Assembly (NCBI GenBank): GCA_913061165.1 | Contig: CAJXTJ010000006.1 | Span: forward strand, 1 to 46,443 | DNA: 46,443 nt | From: an uncultured Polaribacter sp. | GTDB lineage: Bacteria; Bacteroidota; Bacteroidia; Flavobacteriales; Flavobacteriaceae | Direction of reading: 5' to 3' | In this document: piece after piece, positions 1-7,964 of the stretch | Layout of the letters: every line of letters begins with the position of its first letter | Position numbering within the stretch: position 1 is the stretch's first letter | Translations under genes and position numbers: made by a program | Notes under the pieces: model-generated | Told to the model about the DNA's origin: nothing | Seen by the model: only the letters and a program-made list of their open reading frames with translations | Databases searched by the model: none

Positions 1-50
1 TACGAGATGTAGAGAGGTCTCGTGGGCTCGGAGATGTGTATAAGAGACAG
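1..50 (+). other. Nextera/Tn5 i7 adapter remnant (sequencing artefact)
   Basis: TACGAGAT-GTAGAGAG-GTCTCGTGGGCTCGGAGATGTGTATAAGAGACAG matches the Nextera i7 adapter with an 8-nt index. Confidence 0.98.
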
Positions 51-636
51 TAAATACATAGCTGCAATTGGAGGTAAAGAAAAAGTAATGGCTGTTAAAA
101 CTACGATTACTATTGCAAACGCAACTATTCAAGGAACGCCTTTGGTAATGACAATGAAAGCTGCTGCGCCTAATAAGTCTTCGCAAGAAATTTCTGTAAT
201 GGGCAACACCATGCAAAAAACTGTTTTTAATGGAACTACAGGATACGCTTCTTTAAGAGGTCAAAAGAAAGAGATGACCGCAGAAGAAATTGCGAAAGCA
301 AAAGGGAAAAGTGGTATTTTTAAAGACTTGGTATATGCTGCTGGAGAATTGTTAAGAATTGAGCCTTTAGACGGTAAAAATGCTATTGTTTTAAAATATA
401 AGGATAGCGAAGTTTATTATGACATGACTTCTGGTTTAAAAGTAAAAGAAGTAAAAACAGGAAAAGGACCCGATGGTAAAGAAGTGAAAACGCCAACAAT
501 CTATGGTGATTATAAAGAAGTAAACGGAGTTAAATTTCCGCATGCGATTGGAATTAAATCTGGTCCAATGAATTTAGATTTCGTTGTAAAAGAAATTAAA
601 GTAAATGAAGGCGTTTCTGATGCAGATTTTGAATAG
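51..636 (+). CDS. 5'-truncated CDS; outer-membrane lipoprotein-sorting-like C-terminal domain, possibly the C-terminus of an M16 peptidase-type protein
   Basis: Open from the adapter junction; 'YIAAIGGKEKV...MTMKAAAPNKSSQEISVMGNTMQKTVFNGTTGY...SEVYYDMTSGLKVKEV' resembles domains following insulinase-family peptidases in Bacteroidetes. Confidence 0.6.
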
Positions 637-665
637 TTAAAATAGAAATAAGATGTAATAGCATC

Positions 666-700
666 AAGAGTCAAAACAGTACGTTTTGACTCTTTTTTTT
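666..700 (+). terminator. Rho-independent terminator
   Basis: AGAGTCAAAAC-agtac-GTTTTGACTCT followed by T-run. Confidence 0.85.
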
Positions 701-768
701 AAACATTAGTTTTAGCAGAAATAACATACATGGATAAAATTACAGTCTTGCTTCTTACTTAAAAAAAA

Positions 769-1644
769 TTATTTTTTTTTATTCACCAAGTATACTCCTA
801 AAAGGATAACAACTCCTCCAAATATTTGAAGTGTACTCAATTTTTCGCCATCTAAAACTCCCCAAAAAATAGCAACTAAAGGAATTATATAGGTTACAGA
901 TGAAGAAAAAACAGGATCTGAAACCTGAACTAATTTATTATAAATAGTTTTTGCAATACCAGTTCCTACAATTGATAAAATTGCTAAATACCCTAAAGAG
1001 CTAATTAATATCTCATTTTTTAAATCAAACGTTCTAAAAAAATCTGTAAAGGCTAAAACAATAATTGAAGGAATGAGTAATATTAAAAAATTACCAGTTA
1101 CAATAGAAAGTGCGTTTAAATCGTTTAAATATTTCTTAATCATATTTGCATTGAGTGCATATCCAAAAGATGCTATAATCATTAACAAAGCATACCAATA
1201 ATTCTGATTCGGATTTAAGTCTGCACCTTTTAATATTAGAATTAGCGTCCCTACCAACCCAATTAGAATTCCGTAAAACTGAGTTTTATTAAAAGCAAAG
1301 CCAAACGCTATTGCACCTAAGATTAAAGTATAAAAAGGAGTTAACGAGTTTAAAATAGCAACTACAGCGCTATCTATGTTTGTAATTGCAAATGCAAATA
1401 AAAATCCAGGAATAAAAGTACCTGCAATAGCAGTGTAAAATATATATTTATAATGTTTCTTTTCTATTTTTTTTAAAGACGGAGTAGCAACAGAAAGTAA
1501 AAAAACTGCAGTAAAAATCATTCTTAAAGCGCCTAATTGAATAGGAGTAACGCCCAACAATGCTTTCTTCATTAATATAAATGAACTACCCCAAACCAAA
1601 GAAAGTAAACTAAAATACAGCCACTTTTGTTGTTGATTATTCAT
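769..1644 (-). CDS. DMT/EamA family transporter
   Basis: 291 aa, 10-TM pattern, EamA-like 'LVWGSSFILMKKAL'. Confidence 0.85.
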   Translation of the reverse strand: MNNQQQKWLYFSLLSLVWGSSFILMKKALLGVTPIQLGALRMIFTAVFLLSVATPSLKKIEKKHYKYIFYTAIAGTFIPGFLFAFAITNIDSAVVAILNSLTPFYTLILGAIAFGFAFNKTQFYGILIGLVGTLILILKGADLNPNQNYWYALLMIIASFGYALNANMIKKYLNDLNALSIVTGNFLILLIPSIIVLAFTDFFRTFDLKNEILISSLGYLAILSIVGTGIAKTIYNKLVQVSDPVFSSSVTYIIPLVAIFWGVLDGEKLSTLQIFGGVVILLGVYLVNKKK

Positions 1645-1728
1645 GGTTTAGTTAATTTTTTGTCAAAAATCCGATAAAAAATTAGATATAAAGCCCATTA
1701 TATATAAATTTGTAAAAATTAAAAACAG

Positions 1729-2049
1729 ATGAACACTAAAAATATATTTTTTGCAATAGCAATAGCTTGTTTTATGATAACAGGATGCAAAGAAAATAAA
1801 GAAGTTAAAAAAGAAAATATTTCTTTAGCTATTTCTGGAATGACTTGCGAGATTGGTTGTGCAAAAATAATTCAATCTAAACTCTCTAAAAAAGAAGGTG
1901 TCCTAGCGGCAAAAGTTATTTTTGCAGATAGTATTGCAACAATAGCGTTTGATGGAAATACGACTTCTAAGAAAGACTTAATTGCCTTTGTAGATGGCAT
2001 TGCTGGTGGAGCTTTATACAAAGCTTCTGAAACTTCAATACAACCTTAA
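1729..2049 (+). CDS. Heavy-metal-associated (HMA) domain lipoprotein; possibly frameshifted at its 3' end
   Basis: Lipobox-like ITGCKE; 'ISGMTCEIGCAKIIQSKLSKKEGV' HMA core. Confidence 0.7.
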   Translation: MNTKNIFFAIAIACFMITGCKENKEVKKENISLAISGMTCEIGCAKIIQSKLSKKEGVLAAKVIFADSIATIAFDGNTTSKKDLIAFVDGIAGGALYKASETSIQP

Positions 2050-2290
2050 TATTTCTGAAAAAAATAACATCTGTTCCGATACTTGTAAAGAAAATTGTGA
2101 AATGGCTTGTTGTAAGGGCAAAATAATACCTAAACTTAACTTACTTTATTACAATATCTTAGACTTAAATCAAAGCAAACTCTTCTTTATATTAAGATTC
2201 AAAACCTTTTTAATGTTAAATTAATGTTACCAAAACGTTTTTTTAATGTAATTTAATTACTTATATTTGAGGTATAAATAAATTAGGATT

Positions 2291-2644
2291 ATGAAGAAAG
2301 CAATAATTTTAGCATTAATTTTTGTATCAAGCTTTGGGTTTGCACAAGAAAAAGAAACTTCTTTTGAGAGAGAAGGAAATTTAGTAAAAGCTACTTATTA
2401 TAATGCAGAAGGTCAGATAAGTATTATTGGTTATTTTAAAGATAAAAAAATAACAGGTACTTGGACTAGTTATGATACTAACGGTAATAAAACTAAGATT
2501 GCCCATTATAAAGATGGCAAGAAAGTAGGTAAGTGGTTTGTATGGAATAAAAATACATTAAAAGAAATTACTTATAATAGTAACGTAATTGTTAGTGTTA
2601 ATGATTGGAAATCTGAATCTAGACTAGCTTTAAATAACGATTAA
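2291..2644 (+). CDS. MORN-repeat/YwqK-like secreted protein
   Basis: Signal peptide; repeats 'GYFKDKKITGTWTSYDTNGNKTKIAHYKDGKKVGKWFVW'; preceded by TATATTTG at 2262-2269. Confidence 0.7.
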   Translation: MKKAIILALIFVSSFGFAQEKETSFEREGNLVKATYYNAEGQISIIGYFKDKKITGTWTSYDTNGNKTKIAHYKDGKKVGKWFVWNKNTLKEITYNSNVIVSVNDWKSESRLALNND

Positions 2645-2670
2645 TTATTCCGTTAAAAACATATATAAAC

Positions 2671-2703
2671 GAAAAAAGCAGGCTTAACGCCTGCTTTTTC
2701 CTT
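2671..2703. terminator. Bidirectional terminator between convergent genes
   Basis: GAAAAAAGCAGGC-ttaac-GCCTGCTTTTTC. Confidence 0.8.
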
Positions 2704-2726
2704 TTTCTTAATCAATAATTAGTTCC

Positions 2727-4691
2727 TTATAATCCTGCATTCTTCCAAGTCCAAGTAGAAACATCTACTTTAGTTCCTGTTTTGTAATCTGCAGTTGTAG
2801 AAGCAGCAACACCGTCTATGATAACACTTGCTAAATCGCCTCCGTCTTTCATATCTATATTTTTTTCATACCCTTCTAACCAAATATTAGTAATGGTTGC
2901 ACCTGAAGTCTTTTTAAACTGTAAACTTGTACCTCCCACTGCAGAGATAGCTGTTAAATTTACAAACTTAGGATTGTTATTGTCTTTATCTCCTTCAAAA
3001 GCAGTAGAGAATCCTGATACAGTATGAGAAATGTAAGTATTTGTTACTGTTCCGTTCCAACCTTCTGTCCAATCTACAGAATCATCAGCATTATTTTCTA
3101 AATATAAATTACTAGCTGAAACTGTTCCTCCAAAAAATTCTATTCCATCATCTTTACCGTCAATAACAGATACATTTTCTATAGTAGTTCCAGAACCAAC
3201 TGCGTATAATGATATTCCGTTGTATTGCGAATCTGAATTAATTTGAGCTCCTGTTCCTTTAATAACTAGGTATTTGATTGAACCAGAATTGTCTGCATCA
3301 TTTGTACCACCGTAAATAAAACCACCAACTTCTGCTTCTGCATTTGCACCAGCCGTTGTTGTTGCATCTCCACAAATTGTTAATCCGCCCCAATCTCCAG
3401 GACTAGAAGCAACAGAAGCCATTACAACAGGGTTGCTTTCTGTTCCTTGAATATCTATTTTACCACCTTTTAAAACTGCAATATACACTGCTGTACCATC
3501 TGCTTTCGCCTCAATCTTAGTGCCTGCAGGAATTACTAATTCTCCACCAGCTTTTACAATATAAGAAGAATTTAAGACGTATTTTATAGAAGCATCTAAA
3601 ATAACTTTACTAGCTACTGTGCCTTGTAAAGGTAAAGTAGTAATAGAAACACTAGAGTTTACCCAATTAAAAGCTGCTGCAGTAACAAGCGCTGTACTTG
3701 TGTAAGATAAAGAAGGATCTGCAGCAACACCGTCTATTAGAACGTTTGTTAAATCTCCACCATCCTTCATGTCTATAGAAGTATCATAACCTGTTAATGA
3801 CAATCCTGTTATGGTAGCACCAGATTGTTTTTTGAATTGTAAAGCTGTACCTCCAACAGAAGAAACTGCAGTAATATTATTAAATTTAGGATTTCCATTA
3901 TCTTTGTCTCCTTCAAAAACAGTTGAAAAACCAGAAACTGTGTGCGTAATGTATGCGTTTGTTACCGTTCCGTTCCAACCTTCTGTCCAATCGATAGAGT
4001 CATCTGCATTGTTTTCTAAAAATAAATTGCTAACAGAAACTGTACCTCCAAAAAACTCGATACCATCATCTTTACCATTAATTATAGCAACATTATTAAT
4101 TGTTGTTCCAGCACCAACAGCATATAAAGAAACTCCGTTGTACTGAGAGTCTGGATTAATTTGAGCCCCAGTTCCTTCTATAACTAAATAGCTAATAGAC
4201 CCAGAATTGTCGGCATCATTTGCACCTCCATAAATAAAACCACCAACTTCTGCCTCTGCATTTGCACCTGCTGTTGTTGTAGCATCTCCACAAATAGTTA
4301 AACCGCCCCAATCTCCAGGATTTCCTGAAACAGACGCCATAAATACTGGACTATCTTCTGTACCTAGCACATTTATTTTAGCTCCTTTTAAAACAGCAAT
4401 GTAAACACTTGTTCCACCGTCAAGTGCCTGAATTCTTGTGCCCTCAGGAATTGTTAACGTTGCTCCTGGTTCTATGATAAAAGAACCATTTAAATTGTAA
4501 ATCTGACTTGAGTTTAACGTAAAATCTTCATCAAGATTACCGTTCATAATTCCAGACTTTAAGCTTTCAATTACTAAAGAATCTGTTCCTCCAATAATAA
4601 TTCCTGGCTCTTCACTACCACAATTAGTGAATGTTAAAGTAACAAAACAAAGTGTTACGATGTTCAAAATTTTAAAAACTGATTTTTTCAT
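2727..4691 (-). CDS. Lipoprotein with two tandem ~306-aa right-handed beta-helix-like modules
   Basis: Lipobox LTFTNCGSEE; near-identical halves (AVLKGxKIxVxGTExxPVxMASVxxxPGDWGGLTICGDATTTAGANAEAEVGGFIYGG twice). Confidence 0.75.
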   Translation of the reverse strand: MKKSVFKILNIVTLCFVTLTFTNCGSEEPGIIIGGTDSLVIESLKSGIMNGNLDEDFTLNSSQIYNLNGSFIIEPGATLTIPEGTRIQALDGGTSVYIAVLKGAKINVLGTEDSPVFMASVSGNPGDWGGLTICGDATTTAGANAEAEVGGFIYGGANDADNSGSISYLVIEGTGAQINPDSQYNGVSLYAVGAGTTINNVAIINGKDDGIEFFGGTVSVSNLFLENNADDSIDWTEGWNGTVTNAYITHTVSGFSTVFEGDKDNGNPKFNNITAVSSVGGTALQFKKQSGATITGLSLTGYDTSIDMKDGGDLTNVLIDGVAADPSLSYTSTALVTAAAFNWVNSSVSITTLPLQGTVASKVILDASIKYVLNSSYIVKAGGELVIPAGTKIEAKADGTAVYIAVLKGGKIDIQGTESNPVVMASVASSPGDWGGLTICGDATTTAGANAEAEVGGFIYGGTNDADNSGSIKYLVIKGTGAQINSDSQYNGISLYAVGSGTTIENVSVIDGKDDGIEFFGGTVSASNLYLENNADDSVDWTEGWNGTVTNTYISHTVSGFSTAFEGDKDNNNPKFVNLTAISAVGGTSLQFKKTSGATITNIWLEGYEKNIDMKDGGDLASVIIDGVAASTTADYKTGTKVDVSTWTWKNAGL

Positions 4692-4819
4692 GTTTGTTTA
4701 GTATAGTTGTTATTTTATACAAAGTTATTCTCTTATTTTCTCTCTTTGTTTACCTAAATATTATTAGTATGTTAGGTTATAGATAAATAAAGCTCTTTTG
4801 TTAAGTAATGGTTATTAAC

Positions 4820-7630
4820 TTAGAATGTATACGTAACACTTACTGTTAACCGACTTCCTTTTTTATAAGACTGCACTGTTTGATTTGTTTCTTCGGCTGT
4901 AATTAAACTTCTAACTTTTTGGGTTTGTCTAATTTCTGGATTTGATAAATTTCTTCCTACGAATTTTATGAATAGCTGTTCTGTTAATTTTTTACTTACT
5001 ACTAAATCTAATGTTACAAACCCTTTCTCTATAATTTCATCATTGTATTCTGTAGCTCTATTTACAAAGCCCTCTGCACCTCCCAAGGAGAAAATTTTAT
5101 CTGATGAATAGTTCCCCGTTAAAGTAGCAACAAATTCTTTTTCTTTTTTATCACTAAAACTTAAAGAACCATTTGCAATAAAATCTGATGCTCCTTGTAA
5201 ACTAGATGCTGTAAGGTCTTTATATTGAAAGTTTTCAAACAAATCTTGGTTCAACCACATTTTAGTAATATTACCAGTGATGTTTAAAATACTTTCATCG
5301 TCACCATTTTTTAATAAATTTGTCTTTGCTTCTAACTCTACCCCATAAACAGTTGCTTTTTCTCCTGTATTGGCATAAAAAAAGTATCCTGAAGAGCCTC
5401 TTGTTAACGCTAAGTTAATTGGGTTGTTAATTTGTTTGTAAAATGCTGTTGCAGAAAAAAGTTGCCCCCTTTCTGGAAACATTTCATATTTTAGATCGAA
5501 ATTATAAATTTCTGATTTCTCTAAATCTGGATTCCCCTTTGTTACACGACCTGTTGGAGACACATATTCAAAAGGAGACAATTCTTTAAATTCTGGTAAA
5601 GTTTGTGTAATACTAGATGCAAAACGCAGGTATTTATTTTCTGATAACTCATACTTTAGGTTTATACTAGGATATAAGCTTTCATATGTTTTATTTAAAG
5701 TTCCAAGTCTAGCACCATTGGGTCCATTATAATTTCCAACATCCCAAATAGAATTAATTTCGTCTCTTTCAAAGCGCGCTCCTAAATTACCAGAAAACTT
5801 ATCTCGAGAAAAATCGAAATTTACAAACCCTGCTAAAATAGATAAGTCTGCTTGATACCTATCTGGCACTCCTATGGTTAAATTTAATCCGTTGTTAAAA
5901 TTAGTGTCTGTAAAAGTAGTTGACAATTCATCTATTGATGGTGCTGTAAAATCTTTTGCATCTACACCAATAAATAAAGACCTAAAAGTTCTTTCTTTAT
6001 ATCTGTAATTAAATCCGTAGTTTAAAGCATAAGGCTTGTTACCATCTGCGTCTAATGCTCCTAAAATCCATTTATTCTGCACCAAAGCATTGTATTCTGT
6101 ATCTTGAATTTTTTGAGTAGATTTTCTTTGTTGAAAATCGCCAACATGTGCATATTGAATTGTTGGAGCATGGTCTATATTTAAGATATTAATCTCATTT
6201 CTAATTCTATTTGGCTCTTCTGCCAAAACAAAATTATACCCTCCAGCCCAATTTAAAGTATTGTTTTCGTTCCATTTATGTTCCCCTAATAATTGGTTGA
6301 TAAATAATGTGGTTTGTTTAAAATTTTGATCTCTAACAAAAGCACCATCTTCCTGCGGATCTTGATCAAATACATACCCATAACCCTTTCTACCTTGTTC
6401 GTATAAATTATCAGTTCCATTATTAACAAATAAAGTATTATACTTGATTTTATTATTGGCATTTAATTTTAAACCTACATTTATATACCCTGTAGTATTT
6501 GTTCTTGAGATGTATTGTTCAACATCATTTTCGTTAGAACTTACACCTCTATCGCTATTGATTTCTCTTGTAATAGCAGGAAAAGAAGTATTTAAAACAT
6601 TCAATCGATACGAATTAAAAACGCCTTCTCTGTATTCAAAAGTTTTCGCATGAGAACCAGTAAAAAAGACCGCTATATCTTTACCAAAAATTTCAAATTT
6701 CTTTGCAGCCGAAAAAGAAATATTAAAGTTTACGGGGGTAGACAATGTTTCGGTATCCCAGCCTTGGCGCGTTACCAAATCTTGTAATGCAAATTGTTTT
6801 TGATGAAACCCTAAAGCAACATCTGTATTGGTAATGGTAGTTCTAAAATTATCCGAGAGACCTGCAACATTTGTATTTGTTCCTCCTGAAAATGTAACAG
6901 CATATCCTTTTTTAGAATATTCTTTAGAGTTTACATCTACATTACCAGAACCTTGGTCTGCATAACCACTTGTTGTATACGTTTTACTAATTCCTATATT
7001 TTTAATGATATTTGTAGAAAATAAGTTTAAATTAATATTTTTATTAGCCACATCATCAGAAGGAATTGGCAATCCATTCATTGTTGTAGATAAATACCGA
7101 TCTCCCAAACCTCTTATATAAATACTACCCGAACTTTCACTTTTTGTAACACCAGAAATTTTGGTAGTTGCATTTGCAGCATTCGAAACGCCTACTTTCG
7201 CTAATGTTTGTGCTCCAATACTTTCAATAATTACCGTTGCTTTCTTTTGCTCTAATAAAAGGGCATTTGCAGACTCCTTACCTACTGATGACTTTATTAC
7301 AATTTCATCTAAAGCCACCCCTTCTTCTGCAGACATTACTTGGTTTAAGGTTAAGGTTTCTCCAGCTTGTATTGTAAATGTTTTTTCTACTGTTTTGTAT
7401 CCTAAAAAACTAAAAGAAACAATATGTGTTCCAGCAGGCACCTTAAAAGAATAGTTCCCGTCAAAATCTGTCGTTGTTCCAATATTAGTTCCTATTATAA
7501 AGACATTTGCAAAAGGCAAAGATTCGTTATTTGCTTCTTTATCCGTTAACAAACCCATTAAAGTTCCTTTGTCTTGTGCAATTAACAATTGACTAAGCGC
7601 GATAAAAGCAATACATACTATTTTCTTCAT
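4820..7630 (-). CDS. TonB-dependent receptor with N-terminal carboxypeptidase-regulatory-like domain
   Basis: Signal peptide, 'GTTTDFDGNYSFKVPAGTHIVSFSFLGYKT', plug 'SGSIYIRGLGDRYLSTTMNGLPIPSDD', C-terminal aromatic 'SVTYTF'. Confidence 0.9.
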   Translation of the reverse strand: MKKIVCIAFIALSQLLIAQDKGTLMGLLTDKEANNESLPFANVFIIGTNIGTTTDFDGNYSFKVPAGTHIVSFSFLGYKTVEKTFTIQAGETLTLNQVMSAEEGVALDEIVIKSSVGKESANALLLEQKKATVIIESIGAQTLAKVGVSNAANATTKISGVTKSESSGSIYIRGLGDRYLSTTMNGLPIPSDDVANKNINLNLFSTNIIKNIGISKTYTTSGYADQGSGNVDVNSKEYSKKGYAVTFSGGTNTNVAGLSDNFRTTITNTDVALGFHQKQFALQDLVTRQGWDTETLSTPVNFNISFSAAKKFEIFGKDIAVFFTGSHAKTFEYREGVFNSYRLNVLNTSFPAITREINSDRGVSSNENDVEQYISRTNTTGYINVGLKLNANNKIKYNTLFVNNGTDNLYEQGRKGYGYVFDQDPQEDGAFVRDQNFKQTTLFINQLLGEHKWNENNTLNWAGGYNFVLAEEPNRIRNEINILNIDHAPTIQYAHVGDFQQRKSTQKIQDTEYNALVQNKWILGALDADGNKPYALNYGFNYRYKERTFRSLFIGVDAKDFTAPSIDELSTTFTDTNFNNGLNLTIGVPDRYQADLSILAGFVNFDFSRDKFSGNLGARFERDEINSIWDVGNYNGPNGARLGTLNKTYESLYPSINLKYELSENKYLRFASSITQTLPEFKELSPFEYVSPTGRVTKGNPDLEKSEIYNFDLKYEMFPERGQLFSATAFYKQINNPINLALTRGSSGYFFYANTGEKATVYGVELEAKTNLLKNGDDESILNITGNITKMWLNQDLFENFQYKDLTASSLQGASDFIANGSLSFSDKKEKEFVATLTGNYSSDKIFSLGGAEGFVNRATEYNDEIIEKGFVTLDLVVSKKLTEQLFIKFVGRNLSNPEIRQTQKVRSLITAEETNQTVQSYKKGSRLTVSVTYTF

Positions 7631-7696
7631 TGTAGTTATTATTTATTGTTGCAAAAGTCTATCTCTTTTGTAAAGTCTATGTTAGTTTTAAATTAT

Positions 7697-7729
7697 GTTT
7701 GTATTACATAAGTATTAACTAAAGGTTAA
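7697..7729 (-). promoter_or_regulatory. Pho-box-like 11-nt direct-repeat array upstream of the TonB receptor
   Basis: Minus strand TTAACctttag|TTAATacttat|GTAATacaaac, phase continuing to CTAAC (7685) and TTTAC (7674), then TAGACTTTTGCA (7661-7650). Confidence 0.5.
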
Positions 7730-7742
7730 GTAGTCTAAATTG

Positions 7743-7798
7743 TTAACTTTTAATTAATTTTCATTCAACATTAAATTAAAGTTTTAGTGGCATATTTG
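7743..7798 (+). promoter_or_regulatory. Pho-box-like array and -7 element facing the orphan terminator
   Basis: TTAAC(7743), TTAAT(7754), TCAAC(7765), TTAAA(7776), TTTG(7795); 11-nt phase and 19-nt final spacing. Confidence 0.45.
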
Positions 7799-7803
7799 TG
7801 TAA

Positions 7804-7890
7804 TCTTTAAAGATAAAAAGTCATTATAATTTATTAGTTTTTGTCGACTATTTTATATGACAAACTGCCTTTAGCTAAGGCAGTTTTTTT
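7804..7890 (+). ncRNA. Candidate small RNA or leader (~85 nt)
   Basis: Promoter-like array upstream, palindrome ATCTTTAAAGAT at 7803-7814, no credible ORF, ends in a strong intrinsic terminator. Confidence 0.35.
7862..7890 (+). terminator. Intrinsic terminator inside the divergent intergenic region
   Basis: AAACTGCCTT-tagct-AAGGCAGTTT + T7. Confidence 0.8.
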
Positions 7891-7898
7891 ATGTTTTA

Positions 7899-7945
7899 GT
7901 AACCTCTAGGTAACATTACCTTAACATTATTATTAGTTCTTTGCA
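7899..7945 (+). promoter_or_regulatory. Pho-box-like array and -7 element of the porin gene
   Basis: GTAACctctag|GTAACattacc|TTAACattatt at 7899/7910/7921 then TAGTTCTTTGCA (7934-7945). Confidence 0.55.
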
Positions 7946-7964
7946 GCGACAAAAACTAATAATA

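Noticed and set aside
2040-2056. Programmed +1 frameshift (prfB-like) at CCT TAA
   Set aside because: No supporting stimulatory element recognised; a simple indel is more parsimonious, so kept only as a test within the frameshift finding
1994-2224. 76-aa ORF overlapping the HMA gene as an independent gene
   Set aside because: Its first half is antiphase translation of the HMA gene; only the Cys-rich middle looks meaningful and is better explained as an out-of-frame tail of the HMA protein
2818-4146. Plus-strand ORFs 2818..3027 and 3811..4146
   Set aside because: Antisense shadows of the two repeat modules of the lipoprotein; no RBS/promoter and low-complexity composition
2727-4640. Possible CRISPR-like or satellite repeat
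   Set aside because: Only two long coding repeat units; explained by in-frame domain duplication
6444-7454. Plus-strand ORFs 6444..6653 and 7161..7454
   Set aside because: Antisense to the TonB receptor, no recognisable domain
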